DNA of 56,788 nt from Bacilli bacterium (GCA_017411715.1 JAFQPO010000013.1:1-56788), one strand, 5' to 3'; positions 32,681-41,064 are shown, counted from the stretch's first letter. Program-made: numbers and translations. Notes: generated from the letters alone by a model not told the origin.

Positions 32681-33928
32681 ATGTTATTTGCTCTAAATAA
32701 AGAAGGTCGTAAAGTATATATTGATTATGCAAAAAGAAGTGAAGAATATTTTTGCCCGTGTTGTGGAGATAAAATGATACTAAGACTTGGAGATGTTAAA
32801 ATACATCATTTTGCTCATTCAAGAGAAAGTATTTGTGATGATTCCTGGCATTATGATATGACTGAGTGGCATTTTGAATGGCAAAACAAATTTCCAAAAG
32901 AATATCAAGAAATCGTAAAGATGAATAATGGTGAAAAACATAGAGCTGATATTTTAATTGAAAAACATAAAGTTGTAATCGAATTTCAACATAGCCCTTT
33001 ATCACCCGAAGAATTTAAAGAAAGAAACGAATTTTATAACAAATTAGGTTATAAAGTAGTATGGATTTTTGATGTTGAAGAACAATATTATAATGATATG
33101 ATTGTCAATTATAAGTCTGATTTATGGATTTGGAAGCACCCAAGAAGAACTTTTGACTATTTTGATTACAAAAATAAAATGGTAGAACTATATTTACAAT
33201 TAGATACTGAAAATACGTATTTAATTAAAGTAACTTGGAATACTGATGATAAAGGATTATCAAGATTCGCTACTGATGGATGTGAATATGATGATTTATC
33301 AATTGTAAATATGTTTAATGATAATAAAAAAAGCGGTGAAAATGAATATAAATTGTCTGAACTTTTTGACAAAATGATAGAATTAAATCAAAAAGATCAT
33401 ACAACATATTTTTTTGGCTGTCCTATTTCAAAGACACACCAATGCGCCAGCTGTAATATTGATATTCCAAATAGTATGTATGAAGAAATTATGCCTTGCA
33501 TGGAGTGTAAATACCAATGTCATAGTGAAAATTATGATGAAATAATATGTAAAAAAAGGTTTATGGATTTACAACTTGATGGTAACACATTGGTAAAAAT
33601 TGAAAGTAGAGATATGAATGGTTTTATAAATAAAATTTCATTTTTGGAAAATAGTAATGTGAAATATGTTGAAATTCCAACGTTTAAACAAAATATATCA
33701 AAGAGTATATATGTTTTATGGGAAGAAGATTTTGCTGTTGCAGTTTTTAAAAATATAAGAAATGGATATTATGTAAAGATAAGTAAAAATCCAAGGGAGC
33801 AACAACTAAAATATCGTAAAGTATATGGTTGGTTTTCAAAGGATAAATATTCATTTTCTAAAGAATCTCGTGAACTTTATGGAGTTGAAAAACAAGAATG
33901 GGTAGTAGATTGGTTTAGAAAAAATTAG
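32681..33928 (+). CDS. CoiA-like nuclease-domain protein (module 3)
   Basis: This encodes 415 residues from ATG 32681 (AAAGAAGG 8 nt upstream, preferred over ATG 32663). The N-terminal ~60 residues hold a C-x2-C (FCPCCGDKM) and the HHFAH motif, then HRADILI ... VVIEFQHS at ~85-105, the D-x(n)-E-x-Q nuclease core of CoiA-family proteins. Further Cys clusters (CASCNIDIP, CMECKYQC) near ~260-285 suggest another zinc site. CoiA aids natural transformation in streptococci, but many relatives lie on mobile DNA and may act in defence. Its place in a module at ssrA favours the latter. Confidence 0.7.
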   Translation: MLFALNKEGRKVYIDYAKRSEEYFCPCCGDKMILRLGDVKIHHFAHSRESICDDSWHYDMTEWHFEWQNKFPKEYQEIVKMNNGEKHRADILIEKHKVVIEFQHSPLSPEEFKERNEFYNKLGYKVVWIFDVEEQYYNDMIVNYKSDLWIWKHPRRTFDYFDYKNKMVELYLQLDTENTYLIKVTWNTDDKGLSRFATDGCEYDDLSIVNMFNDNKKSGENEYKLSELFDKMIELNQKDHTTYFFGCPISKTHQCASCNIDIPNSMYEEIMPCMECKYQCHSENYDEIICKKRFMDLQLDGNTLVKIESRDMNGFINKISFLENSNVKYVEIPTFKQNISKSIYVLWEEDFAVAVFKNIRNGYYVKISKNPREQQLKYRKVYGWFSKDKYSFSKESRELYGVEKQEWVVDWFRKN

Positions 33929-34055
33929 AATAATACTAATTAAATAAATAATTCTATACTTGTTACTTGTAATATGTATAATTTGTATAAACTTATTAAA
34001 TTATGTCATATTAGAGATATTTTGTATTATAACTATGCATTTAATAAATTTTGTA

Positions 34056-34084
34056 TTGACAACGTAGTGACGATATGGTATAAT
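34056..34084 (+). promoter_or_regulatory. Consensus promoter of the RelB-fusion gene
   Basis: TTGACA (34056-34061), a 17-nt spacer and TATAAT (34079-34084). The stretch TTGACAACGT is shared with the promoter of the other RelB-type gene at 45066. Confidence 0.88.
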
Positions 34085-34107
34085 GAAAGTGTTATGGAGG
34101 TATTGTT

Positions 34108-34740
34108 ATGAGCTATATACAAATTAGAATTGATGATGAATTAAAAGAAGAAGCTGTAAAATTATTTAATGAATTAGGTTTAGATTTATCTACAGCTATT
34201 CGTCTTTTTCTAAAGAAAAGTATTGATGATAAAAAAATGCCTTTTAAATTAAAAGGCAAAGGACGTGACGATTCCAAAGATGTTAAATTTAGATTAAGAG
34301 CAGATGTAATGGTACCACCTAATACTAATCCATTTGAAGTAATGGATGAATTTATTAGGGTATGTGAAGAAAATGAATGGCACTGTTTAGGTGGTGGAGT
34401 TCAATACCCAAATAAAATCCTGACACTTTCAAAGCAAGATGAAGGAATCTATTATCATGGATCTCCATATAAAATAGACACATTAAAAGAAGGATTTGAT
34501 TTTACACCATTTAAAGAACTTGCAATTTCATTTGGAAGTAAGCCATCACATATATCTATTAATGAAGGCAAAGTGAGTCATGATGGTATTAAATATCCTG
34601 TATATTTATATCAAATTGATGAAGATATAAAACCTGAAGAAGATTTTATTAATCATCCAAATTCAGCGTTTGATAAAGGAATGGAATTCCGTTCTAAACG
34701 TGAGTTAAAATTAAAGTTAATAGATGTTATTAATGAGTAG
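34108..34740 (+). CDS. RelB/DinJ-like antitoxin domain fused to a YggL-like and a YHGS-type domain (module 3)
   Basis: This encodes 210 residues. Residues 1-50 match the RelB/DinJ ribbon-helix-helix antitoxin (IQIRIDDELKEEAVKLFNEL, LDLSTAIRLFL). Residues ~62-105 resemble the YggL/DUF469 ribosome-associated fold (VKFRLRAD ... MDEFIRVCEE ... CLGGGVQ). Residues ~125-210 begin IYYHGSP and are laid out like a set of small ADP-ribosyltransferase-fold domains, an uncertain match. A free RelB is ~60-90 residues, so this is an unusual three-part fusion. It may be a self-contained toxin-antitoxin. GGAGG precedes the ATG. The RhuM gene follows at once. Confidence 0.65.
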   Translation: MSYIQIRIDDELKEEAVKLFNELGLDLSTAIRLFLKKSIDDKKMPFKLKGKGRDDSKDVKFRLRADVMVPPNTNPFEVMDEFIRVCEENEWHCLGGGVQYPNKILTLSKQDEGIYYHGSPYKIDTLKEGFDFTPFKELAISFGSKPSHISINEGKVSHDGIKYPVYLYQIDEDIKPEEDFINHPNSAFDKGMEFRSKRELKLKLIDVINE

Positions 34741-34749
34741 GTGAACATT

Positions 34750-35748
34750 ATGGAAAAACAATATGGTCAAATCATTATATATAAGACACCTGATGGCAAT
34801 ACAAAATTAGAAGTTAAATTTTATGAAGATACTGTTTGGTTATCACAAGAACAACTTGTAGAACTTTACGGGTCTAGTAAATCCAATATTAGTGAACATA
34901 TAAAACACATATTTGAAGAAGGTGAATTAGATGAAAATTCAACTGTCCGGAATTTCCGAACAGTTGCTAGTAACGGAAAAACATATAATATAAAGTATTA
35001 TAATCTAAAAATGATTATTGCTATTGGATATAGAGTAAGAAGTAATATTGGAACTAACTTTAGAAAATGGGCAACAAACACGTTAAATGAGTATATAGTT
35101 AAAGGTTTCGCAATAAACGATGATTTATTAAAACGTGCTGGTGGCGGAAGATACTTTAAAGAACTACTTGCAAGAATTAGAGATATTAGATCTAGCGAAA
35201 GAGTGTTCTGGCGACAAGTTCTTGATATATTCGCAACATCGATTGATTATGATCCTAAACTTGAAGTATCACAAGAGTTTTTTAAAACTGTCCAAAATAA
35301 AATGCACTGGGCAACTCATGGTCATACCGCTGCAGAGATAATAGCAGAAAGAGCAAATGCTAAAAAAGATTTTATGGGTTTAACTACATTTGATGGTGAT
35401 TATCCAACAAAAGAAGATGCAGAAATTGCTAAAAACTATTTATCTAAAGATGAACTAGATACACTAAATAGAATTGTTTCATTATATTTAGATTTTGCTG
35501 AACTTATGGCAAAAGAAGAAAAGCCAATGACGATGAAGGATTGGATAGAACAACTTGATTATTTTTTAAAAATGAGTAGAAAAGATATATTGACTGGAAG
35601 TGGAACTATATCACATATTAAAGCATTAGAACATGCTAGAAAAGAATATAATGATTTTAGTAAGAGAATTTTAACAAATCCAACTGACAATGAAAAATTA
35701 TATTTTGATAAATTACAACAGTTAATGTTAATAGATAAAAAAGATTAG
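34750..35748 (+). CDS. RhuM-family protein (module 3)
   Basis: This encodes 332 residues from ATG 34750, with its TAGGTGA ribosome binding site overlapping the preceding stop. The opening IIIYKTPDG ... VKFYEDTVWLSQEQLVELY, then NISEHIKHIF and the YNLKMIIAIGYRVRS block are typical of virulence RhuM-family proteins. These are common on genomic islands, prophages and beside defence genes; the biochemical role is not established. The C-terminal ~200 residues are helical (RERVFWRQV-type segment, LTTFDGDYPT, HARKEYNDF). It is probably co-expressed with the RelB-fusion protein. Confidence 0.85.
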   Translation: MEKQYGQIIIYKTPDGNTKLEVKFYEDTVWLSQEQLVELYGSSKSNISEHIKHIFEEGELDENSTVRNFRTVASNGKTYNIKYYNLKMIIAIGYRVRSNIGTNFRKWATNTLNEYIVKGFAINDDLLKRAGGGRYFKELLARIRDIRSSERVFWRQVLDIFATSIDYDPKLEVSQEFFKTVQNKMHWATHGHTAAEIIAERANAKKDFMGLTTFDGDYPTKEDAEIAKNYLSKDELDTLNRIVSLYLDFAELMAKEEKPMTMKDWIEQLDYFLKMSRKDILTGSGTISHIKALEHARKEYNDFSKRILTNPTDNEKLYFDKLQQLMLIDKKD

Positions 35749-35769
35749 TTTTATGATTTTTAAATACTA

Positions 35770-35863
35770 ATGATAGTAACATTACAATTTTCCGCATTAT
35801 GCTAAAGCATTCCGTTTCAATAATTAAAATTCCCGGTTTTCATATAGAAACCGGGATTTATTT
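35770..35863 (+). other. Module-end stem-loop element, copy 3
   Basis: The right arm gtttcaat (35813-35820) and terminator stem tcccggttt (35831-35839 with 35848-35856) match copies 1 and 2. The left arm is eroded (agtaac around 35775). The segment caattttccgcatt just inside is shared. Confidence 0.65.
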
Positions 35864-35902
35864 ATATTTATAATAAAAATGACGTGCATACAGTCAAGTA
35901 TT

Positions 35903-35918
35903 CCCCTAGTCCACCAAT
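35903..35918 (+). repeat. ssrA 3'-end repeat, copy 4
   Basis: cccctagtccaccaat is an exact 16-nt match to the end of ssrA. It marks the distal edge of the module array, about 8 kb after ssrA. Confidence 0.88.
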
Positions 35919-36150
35919 TGATATCACAAGCGAACTTGCACACTTTGAAATAAGTGATGGTTGGTTAGCTTTAGTTATAAAACTCTAATAAGTGTGAAGA
36001 AAGTAGATAGAGATATCTGCTTTTTTTAATACAAATATTATATGTAATAAATTAAAAAATGTATCTTAATACAATCTTAATATGAATAATAAATGCTTAA
36101 CGGCATCTTTATAAGATAAATGATATAATGAAACAAAGAGGTAAAGAACT
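35919..36150 (+). other. Distal flank of the array: terminator and ktrB promoter
   Basis: No gene is seen. A stem agtagata (36002-36009) pairs with 36014-36021 (one G-U) and is followed by six T, a terminator that may be the original downstream flank of ssrA. A TATAAT box at 36124-36129 precedes the potassium operon; its -35 is weak. Confidence 0.55.
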
Positions 36151-37479
36151 ATGTTTAAAAAAAGATTTCATTTATCAAAATTCAAAACTATTTTATTGGG
36201 GTATCTTTTTGTAATTTTAATTGGTGCTTTTTTACTTTCTTTACCAATATCATCTGCAAGTAAAACATGGACTTCTTTTATAGATTCTATATTTACATCA
36301 ACTTCAGCAGTTTGTGTTACTGGTCTAGTTGTATTTGATACTGCAACTCATTGGTCGATGTTTGGGCAAATGGTAATTCTGTTATTAATTCAAATTGGTG
36401 GTATGGGAGTAATAACTGTAGCAATTTCATTTATTATGCTATCAGGGAAAAAGATAGGTTTATTTAGTAGAGATGCACTAAAGGAATCAATATCGGCTTA
36501 CAATGTAGGTGGCATTGCTAGTTTAACGAAATTTATTTTAAAAGGAATTTTTCTTTTTGAGTTATTAGGTGCAATAGTAATGATGCCATTTTTTTGTAAA
36601 GAGTTTGGTTGGAACGGTGTATGGATATCAATTTTCCATTCTATATCAGCTTTTTGCAATGCAGGGTTTGATATAATGGGAAAATATTCTGGAGAATTTT
36701 CGTCTCTTACAATGTTTTCTTCAATGTCCATTATCAACATAATGATATGTCTATTAATCGTTATTGGTGGTATTGGTTTTATTGTATGGAAAGATATATA
36801 TGATTATAAATTGAATTTTAAAAAATATAGATTACAATCAAAAGTTGTAATTATTATGTCAATAATTTTAATAATTTTACCTGGACTATATTTCTTCTTT
36901 TTTGAGTTTAATGACCTAAATTTAAAAGAAAGAATTTTAGTTTCTATATTTCAAGCTATAACACCTAGAACAGCTGGATTTAACACTATTAGTCTTAATG
37001 GTGTAAGTGAAGTTGGGTTAATAATCTTAATTATCTTAATGTTAATTGGTGGTTCTCCTGGTTCTACTGCTGGTGGTATGAAAACTTCTACTATAGCTGT
37101 TATATTTGCATCAATCATTTCAGTATTCAAAAATAAAGCAAATGCTGAATTATTTAAGAAAAGAATTAGTGATGAAAATGTTAAAAATGCATTTGCGATT
37201 TTTTTCCTATATTTATTTATATTCTTATTTAGTGGATTAGTAATCAGCAAAGTTGAAAATGTTCCGGTATTAACGGGTTTATTTGAAACAGCTTCTGCAA
37301 TAGGAACAGTTGGACTTAGTTTAGGTATTACGCCTGCATTAGGTTTAATATCAAAAATAATTCTAATTATATTAATGTTCTTTGGTCGCTTAGGTGGATT
37401 GACACTAATATACGCTACATTAGGAGAAGGGAAACAACAACATTATAAATATCCAGTAGAAAAAATTATAGTTGGTTAG
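36151..37479 (+). CDS. ktrB: Potassium uptake channel subunit KtrB (TrkH family)
   Basis: This encodes 442 residues with the four membrane-pore-membrane repeats of Trk/Ktr/HKT channels; selectivity-filter glycines appear in SAVCVTGL, SAFCNAGFD, PRTAGFN and SAIGTVGLS. It passes K+ (often with Na+) inward across the membrane. GSPGSTAGGMKTST in the third repeat is the family's gating-loop region. AGAGGT precedes the ATG. The KtrA gene starts 13 nt after the stop. Ktr channels are controlled by ATP/ADP and by c-di-AMP through KtrA, linking it to the GdpP enzyme encoded at 16117. Confidence 0.95.
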   Translation: MFKKRFHLSKFKTILLGYLFVILIGAFLLSLPISSASKTWTSFIDSIFTSTSAVCVTGLVVFDTATHWSMFGQMVILLLIQIGGMGVITVAISFIMLSGKKIGLFSRDALKESISAYNVGGIASLTKFILKGIFLFELLGAIVMMPFFCKEFGWNGVWISIFHSISAFCNAGFDIMGKYSGEFSSLTMFSSMSIINIMICLLIVIGGIGFIVWKDIYDYKLNFKKYRLQSKVVIIMSIILIILPGLYFFFFEFNDLNLKERILVSIFQAITPRTAGFNTISLNGVSEVGLIILIILMLIGGSPGSTAGGMKTSTIAVIFASIISVFKNKANAELFKKRISDENVKNAFAIFFLYLFIFLFSGLVISKVENVPVLTGLFETASAIGTVGLSLGITPALGLISKIILIILMFFGRLGGLTLIYATLGEGKQQHYKYPVEKIIVG

Positions 37480-37492
37480 GAGGAAACAACAT

Positions 37493-38146
37493 ATGAATAA
37501 GAAAACAATACTTTTAATAGGTTTGGGTAGATTCGGACTACATATAGCAAAAAAATTACATGAACTTGGACATGAAGTGATGGCAGTAGATGTAAATGAA
37601 GAAAGGATTAATCAAGCCGTTCCATATGTGACAGATGCACAGATAGGCAATAGCACAAATGAAGAGTTTTTAAAATCCTTAGGAATTAATAATTTTGATT
37701 TATGTATTGTTACTATTAGTGATGATTTTCAAAGTTCACTTGAAACAACAAGTTTATTAAAAGAATTAGGTGCGAAAAAAGTTGTATCAAGAGCAGAAAG
37801 AGATGGGCAAGCTAAATTTCTTTTAAGAAATGGAGCAGATGAAATAGTATATCCAGAAAAACAACTTGCTTCATGGATGGCAATCAAGTATAGTGCAGAT
37901 CATATTTTAGATTATATTGAGATAGGTGATGAACATGCCATATTTGAAGTAAGTGTTCCAAAAGATTGGATAGGTAAAACCATTGGTGAAATTGATATTA
38001 GAAAAAAATATGGAATTAACATTTTAGGGATAAAAGATGGTAAAAAATTAAATGTTAATGTAATTCCATCTCAAATACTTAGTTTAGAATTATCTTTATT
38101 AGTAATTGGAGATTATAAGAAATTAAAGAAGTGTTTTAAAATATAA
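37493..38146 (+). CDS. ktrA: Potassium uptake regulator KtrA (TrkA family)
   Basis: This encodes 217 residues, matching KtrA (~220). The N-terminal RCK/TrkA_N Rossmann domain (LLIGLGRFGLHIAKKL, then MAVDVNEERI) binds ATP/ADP; the C-terminal TrkA_C domain (~140-217) is the c-di-AMP-binding part in other Bacilli. It forms an octameric ring under the KtrB dimer. ATG 37493 is chosen because AGGAGG (37478-37483) lies 9 nt upstream; the upstream in-frame TTG at 37472 lies inside ktrB. Confidence 0.95.
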   Translation: MNKKTILLIGLGRFGLHIAKKLHELGHEVMAVDVNEERINQAVPYVTDAQIGNSTNEEFLKSLGINNFDLCIVTISDDFQSSLETTSLLKELGAKKVVSRAERDGQAKFLLRNGADEIVYPEKQLASWMAIKYSADHILDYIEIGDEHAIFEVSVPKDWIGKTIGEIDIRKKYGINILGIKDGKKLNVNVIPSQILSLELSLLVIGDYKKLKKCFKI

Positions 38147-38171
38147 AAACTATTAAGTATGGAGGTAGCTT

Positions 38172-38285
38172 ATGAAAGATATAATTATATTAGTTGTATT
38201 TTTAATATATGGAATAATGGGCTATTTTCTAATGAAAAGACTAGATGAATTTATAAAAAACAATAAAAGGAATAATAGAAAATAA
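38172..38285 (+). CDS. 37-residue single-span membrane peptide
   Basis: A short ORF directly after ktrA, with GGAGGT 6 nt before its ATG. It starts MKDIIILVVFLIYGIMGYFL, one membrane helix, followed by a basic tail (KRLDEFIKNNKRNNRK). I recognise no family. Its place between ktrA and the kdpD-like gene, and its strong ribosome binding site, suggest a small accessory subunit of the channel, much as KdpF serves KdpA. That comparison is inference. Confidence 0.7.
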   Translation: MKDIIILVVFLIYGIMGYFLMKRLDEFIKNNKRNNRK

Positions 38286-38290
38286 AAGTT

Positions 38291-38326
38291 AATATAATTT
38301 AAATTATATTAAAAAAATGGTATAAT
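38291..38326 (+). promoter_or_regulatory. 20-bp palindrome and -10 box before the kdpD-like gene
   Basis: aatataattt aaattatatt (38291-38310) is a perfect palindrome lying over the expected -35 region of a promoter whose TATAAT is at 38321-38326 (preceded by TGG). It is a possible operator, for example for KdpE. Confidence 0.6.
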
Positions 38327-38362
38327 AAGATAAAATATTTTTGTTTTGCAAGGGAGATAATT

Positions 38363-40330
38363 ATGGCACATAATATTAAAGAAACTCAAATAAATGAAAA
38401 ACAAGAACATATTTTAGTTGGTCTTTCATCATCTCCTTCAAATGAAAAGATTATTTTAACTGCTTATAAAATGGCAAAAGCGTTCAACGGAGTATTAACT
38501 GCAATTTATGTTCAAACTACAGATTTAAATACTATGAATGAAGAAGATAAGGAAAGGTTACATAAAAACATTTCTTTTGCTGAAAAACTTGGTGCTAAAA
38601 TAGTTACTATTACTGGTGAAAATGTGCCTTTTCAAATTTCTGAATATGCAAGATTAACAAGTGTTACTAAGATTGTAGTTGGTAAAAGTTCAAATCACAA
38701 GAGAAGTTTAATAAAAAGACAATCTCTTGTAGATCAATTAATGCCTTTGGTTTCAAATATAGAAATGTATATAATTCCTGATAGTAATATACAATATAAA
38801 GAAGGAAAGGCACTATTAAGAAGAAAGACAATAATCCCATCATTAAAAGATATCTTATTTACTATAATATTATTATTGATAGAAACTTTAATTGGCTATT
38901 TATTTATGAATATTGGATTTACTGAATCTAATATAATTATGGTTTATATTGTAGGCATTCTAGTCACTGCTATTTTAACTAATAGTCAGATATGTTGGAT
39001 TGCTTCATCTGTTTTAAGTGTTGTATTATTTAACTTTATGTTTACATTTCCTCATTTTTCTTTAGTTGCTTATGGAGAGGGTTATCCAATTACATTTGCA
39101 GTTATGTTAATAGTATCATTAATTACAGGTAGTATTTCTAACAAAATGAAAAGTCAAGTGAAAAAATCAACTCAGACAGCGTATAGAACTAAAATCTTAT
39201 TTGATGCAAATCAATTAATTCAAAACGCTGAAAATGATGAAGAAATACTTGGTGTTACAGTTAATCAAATCCAAAAACTATTGGATAGAGAAACATTCGT
39301 ATATTTATCTAAAAATAAAAAATATTATACTATATCACTTGAACCTTCAGAAGAATTAGAGAGTATTAATAAAGAAAGTATTCAGTTAGTGCTTAATAAA
39401 AATATTAAAGCAGGATATGGTACTGAATATTACAAAAATGATAATTATGTCTATATTCCTTTAAGTGGTAATAAGAATATGTTTGGAGTTGTTGGAATTA
39501 AAGTAAAAAATAATCCAATTGAACCATTTGAAAATAGTATTGTATTATCAATAATTGGCGAATGTGCTTTAGCTATTGAAAATTATTACAATTTAAAAGA
39601 AAAAGAATTAAATGAAATTTTAGCAAAAAACGAACAAGTTAGAGCAAATTTATTAAGAGCTATCTCACATGATTTAAGAACACCTTTAACATCAATTATG
39701 GGTAATTCTGATAATTTATTATCAAATAATAAAATATTAGATGAAGATATTAAAATTCAGATGTATTCAGAAATTTATGAAGATTCTTTATGGCTAATTA
39801 ATTTAGTAGAAAATCTTTTATCAATCACTAAATTAGAAGAAGGGAAAATTAAATTAAATTATACTACTGAACTTATCGAGGATATAATTGATGAAGCATT
39901 AAAACATATTAATAAAAATAAAATTAAACATCATATAAAGGTAGAACCATTTAATGAATTACTTTTAGTAAATGTTGATGTTAGATTAATTATTCAAGTT
40001 TTTATTAATTTAATAGATAATGCTATTAAATATACACCAGAAGGATCAACAATAAACATTAATGTTTCAAAAGATGAATCAAAAGTAATAGTCAAAGTAA
40101 GTGATAATGGTCCAGGTATTAAAGAAAAAGATAAAGATAGAATTTTTGAAATGTTCTATATTGGAGATAACATTATAGCTGATGGAAGAAAGAGTTTAGG
40201 ACTAGGTTTATCATTATGTAAATCCATTATTAATGCACACGGATGTGAAATTAAAGTATCAGATAATAAACCAACAGGCACAGTTTTTACATTTGACTTA
40301 CCAATTAAGGAGGTAACAATACATGAATAA
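38363..40330 (+). CDS. kdpD: KdpD-like potassium sensor histidine kinase lacking the N-terminal KdpD domain
   Basis: This encodes 655 residues, against ~890 for full KdpD. Residues ~15-145 are the universal-stress-protein domain (EHILVGLSSSPSNEK ... KIVVGKSSNHKR). Four membrane segments (DUF4118) span ~160-260, a GAF-like domain ~275-415, and HisKA with the phosphorylated His in ISHDLRTPLTS at ~438. The ATPase is marked by NLIDNAIKYTPEG, DNGPGIKEKD and GLGLSLCK. The N-terminal KdpD ATP-binding domain with its Walker A is absent. It should sense K+ or turgor and phosphorylate KdpE. It overlaps kdpE by 8 nt. Confidence 0.92.
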   Translation: MAHNIKETQINEKQEHILVGLSSSPSNEKIILTAYKMAKAFNGVLTAIYVQTTDLNTMNEEDKERLHKNISFAEKLGAKIVTITGENVPFQISEYARLTSVTKIVVGKSSNHKRSLIKRQSLVDQLMPLVSNIEMYIIPDSNIQYKEGKALLRRKTIIPSLKDILFTIILLLIETLIGYLFMNIGFTESNIIMVYIVGILVTAILTNSQICWIASSVLSVVLFNFMFTFPHFSLVAYGEGYPITFAVMLIVSLITGSISNKMKSQVKKSTQTAYRTKILFDANQLIQNAENDEEILGVTVNQIQKLLDRETFVYLSKNKKYYTISLEPSEELESINKESIQLVLNKNIKAGYGTEYYKNDNYVYIPLSGNKNMFGVVGIKVKNNPIEPFENSIVLSIIGECALAIENYYNLKEKELNEILAKNEQVRANLLRAISHDLRTPLTSIMGNSDNLLSNNKILDEDIKIQMYSEIYEDSLWLINLVENLLSITKLEEGKIKLNYTTELIEDIIDEALKHINKNKIKHHIKVEPFNELLLVNVDVRLIIQVFINLIDNAIKYTPEGSTININVSKDESKVIVKVSDNGPGIKEKDKDRIFEMFYIGDNIIADGRKSLGLGLSLCKSIINAHGCEIKVSDNKPTGTVFTFDLPIKEVTIHE

Positions 40331-41021
40331 TAATCCACTAATATTAATAGTTGAGGACGATAATCATATTAAAAATCTTATTTCAACAACTTTAAAAGTT
40401 AATAAATATAATTATTTAGTTGCTACTTCAGGTAATGAAGCAATTATGCTTACTGTTTCACATAAACCGGATATTATTCTTTTAGATTTAGGACTTCCTG
40501 ATATGGATGGTGTTGAAATAATTAAAAATGTAAGAGAATGGTCAAATATACCAATTATTGTTATAAGTGCAAGAAGTGAAGATACAGATAAAATTGATGC
40601 TTTGGATTTTGGCGCAGATGATTATATAACTAAACCATTTTCAGTGGAAGAATTACTTGCTAGAATTCGTGTTGCTACACGAAGATTAAATAGTATGAAT
40701 GAAAAACAAGCTGAATCAATTTTTAAAAATGGAGATCTAACTATTGATTATAGTGCAGGCTGTGTTTATTTATATGATAAAGAACTTCACCTTACTCCAA
40801 TTGAATATAAATTATTGTGCTTACTTTCTAAAAATGTAGGAAAAGTATTGACTCATACATATATTACAATGGAAATATGGGGCACTACTTGGGAAAGTGA
40901 TGTTGCTTCTTTACGTGTTTTTATGACAACATTAAGAAAAAAGATCGAGCAAGATTCTGTTGAATCTAAATACATTCAAACACATATTGGTGTTGGATAT
41001 CGAATGTTAAGAATTGAATAA
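40323..41021 (+). CDS. kdpE: KdpE-like response regulator
   Basis: This encodes 232 residues. The receiver domain (LILIVEDDNHIKNLI) has its phosphorylated Asp in IILLDLGLPDMDG at ~55, and Lys in YITKPF. The C-terminal OmpR/PhoB winged helix (LTPIEYKLLCLLSKN, VDSLRVFMTTLRKKI-type segment) binds DNA. AAGGAGGT inside kdpD precedes the ATG. No kdpFABC pump genes are in the window, so the ktrBA operon just upstream is the likely target. Confidence 0.95.
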   Translation: MNNNPLILIVEDDNHIKNLISTTLKVNKYNYLVATSGNEAIMLTVSHKPDIILLDLGLPDMDGVEIIKNVREWSNIPIIVISARSEDTDKIDALDFGADDYITKPFSVEELLARIRVATRRLNSMNEKQAESIFKNGDLTIDYSAGCVYLYDKELHLTPIEYKLLCLLSKNVGKVLTHTYITMEIWGTTWESDVASLRVFMTTLRKKIEQDSVESKYIQTHIGVGYRMLRIE

Positions 41022-41032
41022 TACTACTAAAG

Positions 41033-41064
41033 TACCACTCTAAGTATTAAGTGGTATTTTTTTT
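41033..41064 (+). terminator. Rho-independent terminator after kdpE
   Basis: Stem taccact (41033-41039) pairs with agtggta (41050-41056), followed by eight T. Confidence 0.85.

Noticed and set aside
34741-34749. GTG 34741 as start of the RhuM gene
   Set aside because: It forms part of the TAGGTGA ribosome binding site for ATG 34750.
27929-35918. CRISPR-like array from the repeated tmRNA ends
   Set aside because: Repeats are kilobases apart with genes between them and no cas genes are present; the copies match a tRNA-like gene end instead.
27929-35918. Classical prophage or integrative conjugative element at ssrA
   Set aside because: No integrase, structural, portal, relaxase or conjugation gene is seen between the repeats; modules are 1.5-3.4 kb only.
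40156-40338. Minus-strand frames opposite kdpD and other large genes
   Set aside because: They are antisense shadows without ribosome binding sites or coding character.
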